A DNA stretch of 64,000 nt, from the NCBI RefSeq assembly GCF_021462225.1, contig NC_061811.1, positions 1,417,663-1,481,662 of the forward strand, given 5' to 3'. Made by a program: the position numbers and the translations under genes. Below the pieces are notes generated by a model. The model saw only the letters and a program-made list of their open reading frames with translations. It searched no databases and was not told the DNA's origin. This document shows, one piece after another, positions 9,831-23,700 of the stretch. Each line of letters begins with the position of its first letter. The first letter of the stretch is position 1. The DNA comes from Girardinichthys multiradiatus. Its lineage: Eukaryota; Chordata; Actinopteri; Cyprinodontiformes; Goodeidae.

Positions 9831-11029
9831 CTCTACTCAGAGCTTCCCTGTGGCTAATGCAGCTCCAATACAGATTCGGGTCATTCTATGCAGGACGCTG
9901 ATTTCAGCTGCAAACATCCAAGATGATGTTGTTTTATGATCCATATCTAAGCTAATCTCGGTCTTCACCACCACAAACCAGAGCAACTACCTCATTACTC
10001 CATCATTCAGCAATAAGGCATGAAAGTACTGGAACTCACCCTTGTCGTGGTGAACCATGTCCTCCAACAGGGACCTGAATCCACTCTGCTATGAGAGCAT
10101 CAAAGCCACGCTGCTCCTCCTGAATCCAAGATTTTTCTTTCCAACACAGTGGACCTTCCCAGGAGCGTTATGCCCCACACTTTTAACAAAATCAGATCTG
10201 TACATAACCAAATCTGACAAGGCTGTGAATAAACTGCCACCATTGACTCAGGAACCAAACACAACTGACACTGGAACACACTGAACAGGTCAGAGGTGAC
10301 TAAATCTGGTGTCCAGACAGAAAATCCCTGACAGGTGTTTCCTGATTTACTGGGGGGGCACCTGGAACTGAGCAATGTGGGAAACTTCAGGAGCTGCGAG
10401 CCTCCATCAGAGAGACATGAGCTGAGACAGCTCAGGGCTTCGGGGAGTCCATTAAAGTTTCATGTTCAAATCTCAACAACTGCTAGAAGCTCTTTAAGAA
10501 CTAAGGCTGAGGAAGACCCCGACTGCAGCAGTTTGTCTTTTTGTCAGAAATCTGAGAGCAGCTGCTGATTTCTGACCTGCAGTATCTTCTTTCTGAAATA
10601 ATCTTTCCTTTCAGCAATAAAAACAAAGAAAGTTGAATAAAAGCTGTAACATTTGCTCATAATTTGCTACGTTTTTCTCCTACTCTCAGAAGAAGCAATT
10701 TCCCCGTCAGGATTTTCATGCAAATCCTGCAAGAATGAAACACCTCGCTTCTTTGTTTACATAAATCTGAATAATGCTGGGTCAGTGAGCACGCTGCAGG
10801 ACAGAAAGCAAACCCAAAGTTCTTATTTTTCCTTCAGGTACGGTCTCAGAAGGCTGCTTATCTCAGCAGAATCAACTGGAACACTCTCAACATTTATTAA
10901 CGTTTTGCACCACAGCTACCTCGGCTGAAACTGGCTTTTGAACGCAGCGCTGCTAACCAGTGTGTGTTTCTGTGGGAGTCAACTGTGGGTTATTGGGATG
11001 AAACTGTAAACATCATAGTCTCTTACTGG
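9831..11029. other. no gene recognised
   Basis: No exon-like or transposase-like signal that can be supported. A weak minus-strand frame at 10100-10375 has no recognisable content. Confidence 0.45.
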
Positions 11030-11199
11030 CAGAGACAACTGCGACGTGATGTGTCTGCTGCTCCAGTCCAATTTCCTGACAGGACTGAGCATCAGTAACA
11101 CATTCACCAATGCTGGTCAGATACCTCCAACTGGAGGAACATTTGTCCCACTCCTCACTTTCAGCTGTGAGATGTTTCAGGGGTTTCTTGTATGGATAG

Positions 11200-11645
11200 T
11201 CCATTTTAAGTCACCCACAGAACCTCAATGAGATTAAGATCTGGGCTTTGACTAGGCTGGGACATTTCATTTCTTAATTCTCAGCCAGTACTTGGTGGAT
11301 TTACTGGTTTGTATTGGGTCGTTGTCGTGTTGCAGGGACCAGTTCTGTTTCAGCTCTAACTTGTTTACAGATGGGCTCACATTTTCCTCGAGCTTTCCTG
11401 ATGCATGGTAGAATTCATGGTGGATTATATGGTGAGCTGGTCAGGACCTGCTGCAACAAGGTATCTGCACACTATGACATGTCCACCTCCATGCTTCGCA
11501 ATTGTTATGAGGTTCTTTTCCTGGAAGTAAACATGTTCTGTGTTCTGGTGTCCAAAGAATTTAGTTTTAGACCCATCTGTCCAAAAAACATTATTCCAGA
11601 AGTTCTGGTCTTTGTCTACGTTCTGTCTTTATGACCCTTTCGCAC
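11200..11645 (-). mobile_element. degenerate DNA-transposon fossil
   Basis: Read on the plus strand, phrases such as GAGATTAAGATCTGGGCTTT, GGGTCGTTGTCGTGTTGCAG and CCAAAAAACATTATTCCAGA are the reverse complement of the catalytic region of Tc1-like transposases common in fish. No frame survives. Confidence 0.55.
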
Positions 11646-13224
11646 CTGAGTCAATTATTGTTTTTCTCGACTGTTCTTGAATTTCTTTAGATCGGGGCAT
11701 GAGGTGTTGTTTACCCTACTTCATGCTGTCAGACAGGTTAAGAGCTTGTCAAAACCTGCCTTCACACTGAAGAAGGGTTCACCAGTCAGCTGTGGTCCAA
11801 CCATGTCCTGATTGGTGATGAAGAACGTTGCCAGGAAGCCAATCATCCTGTGTGAGCAGGGTGTTCCCTAAAATTCAAAGCAACCCTGAGGAACAAAACA
11901 ATCTAACTCAGGAGAAAAAATACATTTTAAATTAGAGTAAGTAAAAAAAAGGGAAAATAAAAAATGTGGTCAGAAACCTGTACAAGCTAGTCCTTTAAGC
12001 TGGTGATAGCAGGTGGTTGTTGGGGACGTGGTCAAACACCTGACTCCTCCCTCTCCCCTGTCCTCCATGGTTAGTCTGTCTTTAAAGATGAATGTAAAGG
12101 TGTACAGCGAACCACCCGAAACCTCAGCATGCAGTTATCCTGAAATAACATCCACAGCAACCTGAGCTCAGACCAGAACCTAAAAATCTGTTTTATTCTC
12201 AAAGACTTCATTTTTTTCTGTCTGCTCTATACTATAAAGACAATCTTGTCATAAATTCTATGTTTGACTGGCCCACTTCGGTTCATCAGGTACCTGTCAC
12301 ACGTCGGCTTTTTAAACCCTGAGCTTCCCTGCAGGTTCTTGTTTTTGCATCCCAGGGCTACCGTAGCAACAACAGCTATCAGGTTCATTGGAAACCAGAG
12401 CTGCAGCAGGATGAGAGTGAGCTTCCATCCATCAGGTGGAAGGTCTCTGGCATAGTTCCCAGCTCCACCAGTCCACATGTGGAAATATCCTTAGCCAATG
12501 AACCCCAATGAAACCCAAACCACCCACCGGCTAATCCCTTCAGCCACGTTGTTAAAATTGTCTTTTTAATTCCAGGTGTGGTAGATGAAGTGGAACAAGC
12601 AATTAGAATCTCCATCAAAAAGCAGTTCCAACATCAAGCTGTTGAATACAGTTGAGCCGAGGGCAGTTACAGCAGCGCTCTGCAGTTTGTGATGGTCAAC
12701 ATGGGCCCATAGTTCTGCAGGACAAGGTTTAACGGATCGCTCTGAAGAAGTTGCAAAGGTTCTTAAAGTCTCATTTCTCTGCATGCATCATTATCATAAC
12801 AAGGCTTCTTACAACATGATGAGAGAGAGATGTAAAGAACACTTCCTGCAGCCAGAAAGAAAAAGCATCTGATTTATCTATCTGAATTGATTAGAGGCAA
12901 ATTAACAGAAAAGATGCCAGGCTGAAAGAAGTACTGAGATTATGCTAACTGCTTAGCTAATTTAGCAGCTGTTAACTACTATTGTGACACAAGCTAACAA
13001 TTTATTACTCTTTAAAAACTGCAGGAAGATGCTGGACAGTACTGTGTGGGTGTGTGACAGATTTAATAAGATAAAAACCACCGGAAGTGCAATTAAACAG
13101 CACCTTCCTGTGTCCATCACCACCTTTCTTTGTGCAGCAGCCACACCAGGTACCACTCATGTCAGCGAAAAACAGGAAATTGAGGCTACAATTTTCATAA
13201 GCTAGGTCCGCCTGGGATGTCCCC
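11646..13224. other. no gene recognised
   Basis: Short frames on both strands (for example 12227-12478 minus, 12984-13205 plus) have no family wording, no paired splice sites and overlap one another. Nothing supported. Confidence 0.45.
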
Positions 13225-14075
13225 TCCAAAACATAGACTTAGTTGTCTTTAACCCAGTTTGGAGCTAATCTGGTGCTATGCTTAGGAACATTGTCCATTT
13301 GGAAGACCCAGTTGTGTCTAGGCTTTAACATCCTGGCTGATGTAATTAGATGTTTTAATATTTCCTTATAATGATCATGATGTCATCTATTTTTTAAAGT
13401 GCACCAGTCCCTCCTGCAGCGAAACAACTCCACAGCATGATGCTGCTACCTCTGTACTTCACAGCTGGCACGACGTTATCAAGGCTGCAAGTTTTCCCTG
13501 TTTTTTCCAAATGTGACAACGGTCATTTCATCCAAACACTTCAGTTGAGTATCATCGGACCAAAGGACATCTCTATAGAAATAAAAGTCTTTCTCCCTGA
13601 GTGCATTTGAAAGCTGACTTTTTATGATGCTGGAGCAAAATGACTTCTTCATCACTGAGAACTCATTTCACTGTGGATAATGACACTTTCTTTCCAGCTT
13701 TTGTTCTGGGGTTGAGTCCCACATTTCCCACCAAAGCCCATTCATCTGTGGGGCACAGAACCTTCATACTGTCTCCTTCCTGAACAGTATGATAGCTGGA
13801 CATCACCATGCTGTTTATACTCACATATAACTGAACAGATGTGGAACATTCAGGAATCTGGAAATTGGACCCAAAGATGAAGCTGACTGGTGGAGGTCCA
13901 TAAATTGTCTTCATATCTTTGCTGATTTTCCATATCACACAAGCAAGCAGATGTGAATTAACCTATCAGGCGCTTTCTAAAACAACGACATCATCATCTG
14001 GGCTTTTGCAAACAGTTTGAATCCAAAGTAATCTAAGTGTATGTAAACTTGTGAATTTCAGGGAAATTACAAAAA
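13225..14075 (-). mobile_element. fossil Tc1 element of Sleeping Beauty/salmonid type
   Basis: The reverse complement of a Tc1 transposase can be followed: the plus strand has TTGTCCATTTGGAAGACCCA, CACCAGTCCCTCCTGCAGC, ACTCCACAGCATGATGCTGC and GGTGGAGGTCCATAAATTGT. It ends with CTAAGTGTATGTAAACTTGT at 14032, nearly the terminal repeat (AGTGTATGTAAACTTCTGA) of salmonid Tc1 elements. Many indels; no open frame longer than 91 codons. The left end was not found. Confidence 0.7.
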
Positions 14076-14079
14076 AAAA

Positions 14080-15080
14080 ATCACTATTTTTTTTCCTATG
14101 ATTAAAACTGATTCACAAGGTGTTACCAAATAATTGGTAAAGCTGATTTTAAACCAAAGCAGCCACAGTGTGAAGACTGCTGCCATCAGGGAACCATGGG
14201 TTGGTCATCAGTGGGCCGCCAACACCCCAGCAGAGATATGCTCCTTTGGCCCAGTTTGATCTGAGGCCAAAGGAGAGCAGAGCAAGGCTTGTAATGGTCT
14301 CACTTCTCGTTTCTTCTTCTATAAATCACAGCCACATTATGGAGAAGTGTTGGTGAGACGTTCAGCGTGAAGGACGGCTTGCTTTTGACTCCATCTGCTG
14401 GTCAGTTGCTCAGCTTTCATGTTTGGATGTTTTTCAAGTAGTTCCAAGAAGGGAAAGAAATAAAAGCGATGTGCTGCAGTGATATGTAAATGAGAAAACA
14501 CTTCAAAGCAGAGCGTGTGCAGCTTGAGGAATAAAAATCAAGCATAATGTCCGGTCCAGGCGGGTCAGAGCAAAGTCCAGAACCGCCTGGCATCCCTCAG
14601 CTGACGACGCTGGAATCTCAAAGCAGACACCACAGAGGAACAGCAGCGAGGCTCTTCACCTCCACTGGACCTTGGCCACCAACGCAACATCAAAAACACA
14701 CAACCACCACATGGAACCAACGAGGAACACGGCAACTGGATCAGAACACCTTGGCAGAGTGAAAGTCAGCTTTTTAAAGGTCAGAAAGGGGGCAAGGAGT
14801 GGCTCCCTTTTAAATGTAGACTGATGGAGTTCTAAGTGAATCTCTGAGACCTGCTGCTGTCAGGTTTCTATCATCTCATCTTTGGCTCAAATCATTTCAG
14901 GATTTACTCAAACTGTCTTTTTTCACTCCAAACCGCTGCAATGAGTTTAAAAAGCAAGAACCGGCCGTTACTATAGAAACACACATATATAGGTTCTGAG
15001 AAGGCTGAGGACCTACTGGTTGGAGACCATGATTGAGTACAGCTGGTTTCTTTGGATCAGACGATACTCAGAGGTCCAAG
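14080..15080. other. no gene recognised
   Basis: The 71-codon frame at 14547-14762 is Pro/Thr/Ser-rich with no family resemblance or splice context. Nothing else seen. Confidence 0.45.
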
Positions 15081-15640
15081 CAGCTCAGGGAAACTTAGGA
15101 GGAGGACTGTGTCATTTCTAAACACCTTCTGGTAAATACATGTTCTGATGCAAGGATGAAGCTGCTGGAGCACCAGTGTTGCTGTCCACGGTAAAGCCAG
15201 TTTGACATCTGGAATGATTGAGAAGATGCTGAGATGGAGAAACTCCAGTAACCCGGACTGATATCTGCAGCTGCCTAATTGGACAATTCTGTCTTCTGGA
15301 GAATGGTGGTGGTAGCATCATGCGGTGGGCTATAATTTACTGGCAGTGGTTCTGGAGCATTGAAGAATGAAGGAACGAGGGTTACCTCCACATTCTTCAA
15401 CATCTCCTCGTACAGACAGCTAGATGGTTTGGACTTGGACTGTTGGGTGTTCCAGGAGGACAGTGGTCTCAAAAATACAAAGAAAACTAACATAAAGGTT
15501 CTGGAATGGTCTTATCAAAGATCGGACCTCTACTCAAACATGGTGGACTAGGCAGGAATCCAATCAGGAGATGGATCAAGCATCCATCCAGAATGATGCC
15601 AGAACCTTGTTGGTGGCTACAGATGAGCTTGTTAAGAGAC
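15081..15640 (+). mobile_element. degenerate Tc1-like transposase fossil
   Basis: Plus-strand phrases GAATGGTGGTGGTAGCATCA (SVMVWG-type region) and TGTTCCAGGAGGACAGTGG (QQDN-type region) in the right order suggest the catalytic half of a Tc1 transposase, with many frameshifts. It lies just downstream of the bltp1 poly(A) site in opposite orientation. Confidence 0.5.
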
Positions 15641-15844
15641 ATTTAAACAAAAACAGCTCAAATAAATTACTGAAAGCCTGAAGTTCATATGAGCTTCAGT
15701 GTGAGTGGATGGAAACACCCGACCAGAACTGTGGACGGTTTCTCCAACCTCAACGTTGTTGCCTGGATAAAGGTCCAACACACTCAGCTCTGAAAGTTCA
15801 GAGGAGAACAGAAGAAAACCCAAAACATTTCCTGAATTCAAACT

Positions 15845-16361
15845 GAATGGCAACAGTTTTATTAAGTTAAGAAATCAACACATTTAAGAAATTGATCTAT
15901 GTACACTGGTTCTACTGCATGGATTAAAAAAGACAGACCAAGCTACAACATCATGTATACTCTGCACCCCCACAGACCCATAAATAAAGATCTCAGTTTA
16001 AAATCTAGTTACAATCATCCTCAGGACAGAGAGGAGCAGGTGCTGATGGTCACTAACCCACATAAAGCATGCCTAGCACGTGTTCCATGGGAAACAAAGA
16101 AAAAGGCAATGGTTGAACAGGAACTACTGGCGAGCTGCGAGAACATTTACATCAGGTAGAACAGGTCCGCTTTAAAGCTGGTCAATAATACTAACATCAG
16201 CAACTTTGCTCAGAAAACAACAAAAATTGCCAAAGGTTTTCAGTCTGAGCTCAGAGTGGTGATCCCACTGTAAACAAGCACGCAGACAATCACAGAGTTT
16301 AGTGAGTCGACTGGTTTAAAACACATTGCAGCTACAGTTATTGTAACACAGTTTGGTTTCC
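15845..16361 (-). other. bltp1: bltp1 3' UTR and poly(A) signal
   Basis: About 515 bp follow the stop codon. An AATAAA hexamer lies on the minus strand at 15863-15858. A G/T-rich stretch (minus strand, about 15835-15800) lies downstream of it, as expected for cleavage. The exact cleavage site is inferred, not seen. Confidence 0.7.
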
Positions 16362-19300
16362 TTAGTGTTCCTCTTTGTCCCGGCCTTTCTTCTCCTTTTC
16401 ATCCTGAAGGGCGGTGCCCAGCTTCTTGATGAGCACCGACAGTACTTTGTCAAGGGGGTCCATCACACCCCGCTGCAGCCACTTGGGAATTGTAGTCCTG
16501 GCGTGGTGGAAGCCCAGTTTCTGCAGGATGTAGTCCACCCCAACGGGGTCGATCTTCCTGCCAGTCCAGGAAATTAGCCTGAAAGTAGATATCAAATGTG
16601 GAGATGAGGACGGCACATTTCAAACTGCTTTTTCATGAATTTCTCTTCAACACAACTCTGTGTCCAGCAGGAGATCAGCTAGAGAGATTGATATGGACAT
16701 TTCTGTCAACTGCAGCCTCTGAAGTCCCTTCATCTAGTGCTCCATTCAACACAAACTTAATAACAAGAAATATCATGTATTAACAGGCTTTCTGTGTTTT
16801 TATGAATTAAGCACAAATGACTTCAGCTTTTACAACAAATAAAAAACCCTTCAGTTGAATGTTTTAGGGAAAAAAACTGTTTTTCTTTCTATCCCATCAT
16901 TGGAGACGGGTAGATTTACATAGATGAAAACATCCTAAGTTCTGATGGGTTCTAACAGCAGAGAAAGAAAATGTATCAAATCAAACTGAAAGGTTGAGTG
17001 TTTCTTCACATCATGAATGGGAGACGGAAGCTCCAAAAATACCCTGATAGGGACACAGATTGCTCTATTTAATTGAAATTCAAAGAAAACAAAACTAATG
17101 AAAAATGAAAATCCAACCCAAAACAGCAAATCTGGCCAAATTTTATGCAAACTGCAACAATCCAGACAAAGTTATGGTAAAATAAAGAAGAGGCAAAGCT
17201 CCTGTTTGCAGCAGCCTCTGTTGTCATGTTTGAACTAAAAGCTGCAATAAAAACCGACGTCCTTCTGGCTCAACTCAGACTGATTCTGGTTTATTGGAGG
17301 TTTAAGCTCATGTTATGAACATTCAGACTTTATTATTTGCATATTTGTCATTCCGGAGGTTTGTAGTTTCTGCTTAAAGAGTAAAACTTAGTTGACATTT
17401 TAATTTTGTTTTGTAACAAAAGTTAAAAAAATGTGCTTTGAAAAATGAGTATTAGTGGCATCCATATTCTTATTATTACAACCATCAACATCCTCATTAT
17501 TGTTCTTAATATTATCACCATTATCATCTTCATCATTACCATCACCTATTATACAGGGGTTAGCTTGCTCTGTTGCCTTTAATATGATATGAAGTTATTG
17601 GAACAGCAACTAATGATTAAAAACACGCTGTAATTTCAGGCTTTGTTGCTAAAGTTGCAGTTTTATTCCACACTGCTGTTGTGTTCATGCTACAGATGAA
17701 TTAACTGGGAATTAAAACTAATACGTTTGCTTGAGAAACAAATGTTTGTTTATGAATTATGTGATTATTGAAGCTTTGAGGGTTGCAACATTTATGTTCG
17801 ATCCTCCAGCTGCTGTACACGCCTGATCCTGACCTGAGAGTGGGCTCCAGGTGCCAGGTGTTGCACATGAACTCCCTCCAGTCCACCGTGGTGTAGTTGA
17901 TCCCCTCATCCCTGTCCTTGTCTGTGGGGCCGTCGTCGTGCAGAGCCGTGGGGCTCTTCTGGCCTTGCCGAGCCACAAACATCCGCGGGGTGAAGAGGGC
18001 TGAGGAGGAGGAGGAAAACCCTTTTCATCAGCACAAAACTCATTGATTTAAATAAGAAAGAGAATGGGCAGCTCTGTGGTTTAGATCTACTGGCATCCGA
18101 AGAGCCGTCTGGTCTACGTCAATTAATCGAGATGAATCCAGCAGGAGTGAAAAGCTCTCTTTTTACCAACATGCAGAACAAAGAGCGGGATCTCGGCTCG
18201 GTTTTAATCGCAGTGAAGAATGCGACCATGGCAGCATAAAAGGTGCTTATTTGTTCTTTTGTGACAATCTGAAAGCCATTGAAATGCAACCTGACCTCCC
18301 TGCTGCGTGTGGAAATAATGCTCAGCTCCCAGCATGTCGAGCTGCTCTCCACAACAACAAACAACCTCCCAGATGCAGAGGCAGACAGATGTTCTCAGCC
18401 TCAGCGCTCCTGTTGGGCTGAGGGATGATGAGTCATTTCCCCGACATCGTTCTACTGGGAGCTCGCTTTCTGTCACGAATAGTCCAGTCATGAATAAAGA
18501 CAACAATTAATAAAGCAAACCTTTCTCTTTCTCCTTCAGGTAGGCCGACACCAGGTCATGGAGAAACATGATGAGCTCAGCGTCCATGGTGACGCAGATG
18601 TGGTCCGTGAACTCCGTCACCATGCTGCACTCCACCTTGGGTTTGCTGCTGGAGTCTGAAACAGTGAGCATCTGAGGTTAGTGGAACATCTGATAGTGTT
18701 GGTGCAGAATGATGCTGCTCTCCAATAACATTATTACAAAGTAATGAAGCAGCAGATGTTCCTCTAAAGCTGATTCAGGAACAGAACCAATAATATACTC
18801 TCTAAAGTTCTGAACCTAGACTTTCTGTGGTGCAGGAACCAGTCCTACCCATAAGAGACGGCTCCTCTGAATCCTGCACATGAATGGACTTGAACTCCAG
18901 CTGCATTCTGGGAAGAGCAAAGATGGTCTCGGTTTCATGGTCATAGGTATGGGAGCCTCGAAAGCTGCTGAGCACACTGGAGCTCTTGGTAGCTGCTCCG
19001 CTCTCCTCGTTGTTGGCGTCCACGTTCCTCAGCAGGTTGAGCTCTGGAACACAGCAGAGAGCATGACGAGATGTTCTGAGGTCCATGTTTGTCTGCTGTG
19101 GTACAGTCAACCTGACCCAGGATGACATTTAAACTAACAAGAAAACCACTACAGCGCAGAATTTAATCATTTAAAGGTTTTCCCTTTTATCTCCTCAAAA
19201 CCCAACAAAATATCTTGCAGAGAACATCAGTTTTTATTGATTTTAACAGAGCTGCATGAGGTCAAAAAACTGATTCCTGCTTTTTTATTAAACAGAGATG

Positions 19301-20767
19301 GAAAATATGAGAGTGAGAAACTAAGTACACCCTTCCTGCTTCCATAAGATTTTGAAGGAGCGGTTTGGTCAGGTGCTGCTGACCCCAACAGAACATGGTT
19401 GTCTATCTAAAGATACCAGAGCATGGGTCCACAGTCACCTTTGTTCCTCATGGCAGTGACGTAGTCGAACCATTCTTTTACAGTAGCAACTCCATGCGGA
19501 GGGTTTTCATGCCGTCCACGAGTGATTTTGGTTATGGTGGCCATTGGACTTTCGAGGGCGCCACATGGCTTCGTCACCATCGTGTTATGACCCAGATGGA
19601 AGTCCAGTGTCTGCACGATGTAGGTGGAGTCATCTTTGGAGCCTGGAGTAACACAGGAAGTGGTTAGAAAGGTGATTATGTGACCAACAGTAAATCTGTC
19701 TTCTGAGGCAGAAAAGTTTCCAGCTCATTTGGTCTCACCGTCCTCCCAGATCTTCTGCGCCTCCGTCCAGAAGGCGATGTTGGGCTCTTCCAGGTGAAAC
19801 AAAGCCCACGACTTGGAGCGGAAGTTGGGGCCGTGGAAGCAGGCCAGCGTCATGTGATTGCCATGGAGGCTCATGGACCCGCCGAGCTGCACGGCGTCCT
19901 CAGGAAGAGGCATCCGGAACAGGGAGATGTGACAGCCAGCGATTACCTTCAGCACTCCAGGCCAGTGGCGGTGATGGGCCGCGTCCACGTCTGGAGGACA
20001 GTTTGAAAAGACAGGATGAGAAGACAGACAAACTAAGAGATGCTGGTCTTATCAGGATCTGATTCTGTGCATCGTGTTTTCCCTCCTAAAATAATCTCTT
20101 CCATTTATTCTGCTGGTGCTTTTCTTCCTGATTACCTGCTGAGCTCGTCTGATTAGATTCAGATGCTTCAACAAGCGTGTCAGATGTTTATAAAGCGCTA
20201 CACAAATGAAGCTAATTACAATTACAAATCATTTCTCTTTCTGTGCAAAGAGCTGCATTAAATACGTCCCCCAGCATGTTCTTACAGAGCTCTGCAGCTC
20301 CTTTCTCTGCGTTGATGACGGGGGTTTTGGGAGGCAGGTAAGAGCCAGGGCCCCATGTGGAGAGGGCCCGCTTGCTGGTGTCAAACTGCTGGGTGAAAAA
20401 CTCCTGCAGCTTCATGCCGATCTTGATGAGGTCTGGTGTGGTGGAGCGGGAGATGATCACCTGGAAGATGTCCCACTGCAGGTCACCGTGGACAAAGATC
20501 TCGCTGTGAGAAGGTGAGAACTAGATTACTCCAGTGTTCATACAAAGCATGCCGTTCTCAACTCTCTGCTCACATACCTTTTCTCTGAGAGGCTGGAGTC
20601 AACCGTACACAGATTGACCTTCCATTCGTCCTGGAGCTGCAGGTCAGCATTGCTGAAGACTCCCATCAGGATGCTGGAGCCCATGTAGTCCACTCGAGCC
20701 TCTGTGGAGCCCATAGTGATCTGGATCTTGTGGCTGGGCTGCTGGTTCGGATGCTCAGAGATATGAG
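16362..20767 (-). CDS. bltp1: bltp1 exons 52-59 of window, including C-terminus and stop
   Basis: Exons 5' to 3': 20578-20767, 20286-20503, 19739-19990, 19439-19642, 18849-19043, 18521-18655, 17834-17999, 16362-16578 (1,577 nt). Landmarks: [130 protein letters not shown] and [18 protein letters not shown]. The last exon reads [19 protein letters not shown] and ends [11 protein letters not shown] followed by TAA. This C-terminal segment is the part most alike between fish and human, in line with a membrane-contact function at this end. Confidence 0.96.
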
Positions 20768-23700
20768 CTACAGAACACGAACACACACACAATTCATCTT
20801 GTGATGAATAATGCTGACATGTATGTCTGTGCTGGGTGTCTGGCCAGAATCTGCCCCGAGTTTCAGCAATGTTTGATTATGTAAATAGTAAACGGCCTGT
20901 ACTTGTATATCGCTTTATCAAGTCCCCAGAAACCCCAAAGCCCTTCCCACTACATTCATTCACACTTTCACACACTGACAGTCCACAACCCTGGGAGCTG
21001 CTTCCCGTCTGTGGGGAACTTCATCAGACCCGAGCAGCGAATGTTTCTTATTATTCTCCTGACAAATGTATTCGCTTTTTGGTGGAAAAAACATATGAAA
21101 GCTCACCAAACTGCACAAAATTGTCCCCTTTGTAAATTCTTTCTGATTTCAATGCAATTAATAAAAACGGGGCGTGGCCAAACTGCTCTACAGCCCCCTA
21201 AACAGAGAACAGGTGGATCTCTCCAAATCCAGAAAAAAAAAAAGATTTGTTTTGGGTTTATTTCATGGGAACAATGATTTTTTTTGAAATATTTATTGAA
21301 AAATGATTAATAAAAGTATTTATTTATTTTTGAATGAAACGGCTACATTAGTATGCCGTTTAGCTATGGAGGATTAAAAGTTATCAAAATCGTGAGTTTT
21401 TGATGAAAGGGCGGGGCCCCAAACTTTCCCTTCTTGCCAAAAAATTTGAAAGGCTGCAACATTCAGAGTGTGACTGATCCAGTATGGCTGCCCAGCGACA
21501 CTATAAGGTCATACTCCGACATCATCCCGCCCCCTGAGAACAGGGAGCCACTTTTTTCACCTGGAACGGTCCTGACCTAATCTACTTGAAATGGAGTCAG
21601 AAGATGGATAACAAGTTGGTCTCAGTTGCTTTGGAACGCAGAGACTGCATGATGGAGGGTATGGCCGTGCCGGCGTGGCGAAGTGCCACGTCATATCTTG
21701 ACCATATGTTTGGCTCTAATTTCCACATATCTAATCTGCACCAAGTTCAATAAGATCAATCTTAGCCCCGCCCCTAAAAGATATTCAGTCAAATATTTAG
21801 TGGGCATTGCCTACTACCTCCACAGCGCCCGCTAGAAACAGTTCACATATGTAATTTTTCAGGACCTAATGGTCCAAAGTTGGCCATTTTGGATCAAAGT
21901 CACCATTTTGTCTCCTTTACACATGTCCTATTTGAGCAAACGTCTCCTACAGATTTTTGACTTGCAGACTTCAAAACAACTCAGTATGCTCTTAAGGCAT
22001 TGGACTACCACTTAGATGAACTGGCATGCTCCAAACTGGATGTTAGGGATCTTCATGTCCAACCACCAAACAGCTCAGTTGGACTACACTGAATGACTGT
22101 TCAGCATGGTGGAACGGTCAACTGATGACATCACTTTAGACCCGCCCACTGAGAACAAAGTAACAGGTTTCTCTGGTAAACGACACTCAGGACAAACAGG
22201 AAGTGACCAGAGCTTCCATCAGTAGGTTGGGTTTCTGCTAGATTTTGAAGACTAGTCACACCTGAGAAGAAACTGAGGCTGAATGAACATGTTATGGGTT
22301 GTTTATACTACCAACTAGTGGCGACATGCAGAATTGCACTGTAAGTTCACCAGAGGCATTGAGGTGGTGATGAAGGACACCTGCTCAGGTGTGAGGGCTG
22401 CTCAACACTGCGTGCAGCTTTAATTATTATTATTGCTGATCAGTTTTATTTTGTCTATGCTGTTTTTAGTTTCCCACTGTCCCATTTAGTTCTATCCCTC
22501 TGTGTCCTTGACATCTTTGTCCCTCTCTCTCTTTCTGTTGTGGCCGGTTCATTTTGCTGCAGGTTGCAGATATGTCCTTATGGGTCCATAATCTAATAAA
22601 GTTAACTGTGCAACAGGAGGAATATCCCATTTTCTTCCTTTTTTAGAGAAAATATGCCACTGGCATTAAGACGAACTCATTTTTTCTGCACATCAGTTGT
22701 AATGATTTAGTTTCCAGAAATGCCTTGTTATTAGGCATATTGAGCATGTATGCTCAGTGAGATTTTTCATAAACATCCAGGACCAGACAACTATTCCAGT
22801 AAAGCAGAAAGGAGTTAGCAGGGAATACTAACACGTCTTTTATTCTGATTTAACAGTGCAGAGAGCTGTCTTCATACAGCAGGAGCAGGAGAGGTTTTAC
22901 AGCTCCTGGTGTTGTATGAGAGCACTGAAGTCCAGCTCAGCTGATGAGTTAATGAGCTGCAGAAGATGTCAGGAGAGTACTTACAAACCATCTCCAGGGT
23001 GTTCACGTCGATGTTGCCACCCACCACCCCGCCCTTGGAGTCCAGCTTGGAGCGGCCGAGGCCCACGGACATGCTGATCTCTCGGTCGCGGTTGCTGCCG
23101 ACAGACAGTCGGCCGTGACTCTTCAGGCCGCTGGTCGTCCAGCTGAAAACAAGGCAGAACCAGCTGTCAGAGTGGCTCCATGACTCATCAGGAGAAGCTG
23201 CCAACCCTGACGATCAAATCTGACTTTTTAACGGATTAGTTTATTTCAGCCACATTAACGAGTCCTTGGCCAATACAACTGACCACTGGTTAGATGCTGC
23301 ATAAAGTCATCCTGACAGAGGAGCCTCCAGAGGACATCAATTATTCAACCTGAGCACAGGCGGTCTGTTTTATTCTACAATATCACAGTAAATGGAGGAG
23401 ACGTGGTGTTTTGGACCCATTTTATGATGACATAAAGCCCAGAAGACAGTCCAGTCATTGTTGTGAGGGTGCTGTGTGTTCTTTGGAGTTCTGCTACTGA
23501 GACAATAAATGCAACGTCTGCATACTGCAGTGAGCTAAAACAAAGGTGGACCGAGCAAAAAAGTTAATCAGGAGACTCAAGCAAAGGTTTTAGATATCAG
23601 GTCCCTAAAATCTGGATTCTGGGTCTGGGTCTGGGTTCCACCAGGTTCTAATGTGTTCAAAAACACGGATTAATGAACGGATCCTCTTCAGTGTCAGCAC

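Noticed and set aside
14547..14762. 71-codon plus-strand frame MSGPGGSEQSPEPP…
   Set aside because: Low-complexity composition, no splice context, no recognisable family.
4556..15840. Search for adad1, il2 or il21, which follow KIAA1109 in mammals
   Set aside because: No exon with the wording of these genes was seen; they may lie further left or elsewhere in this fish.
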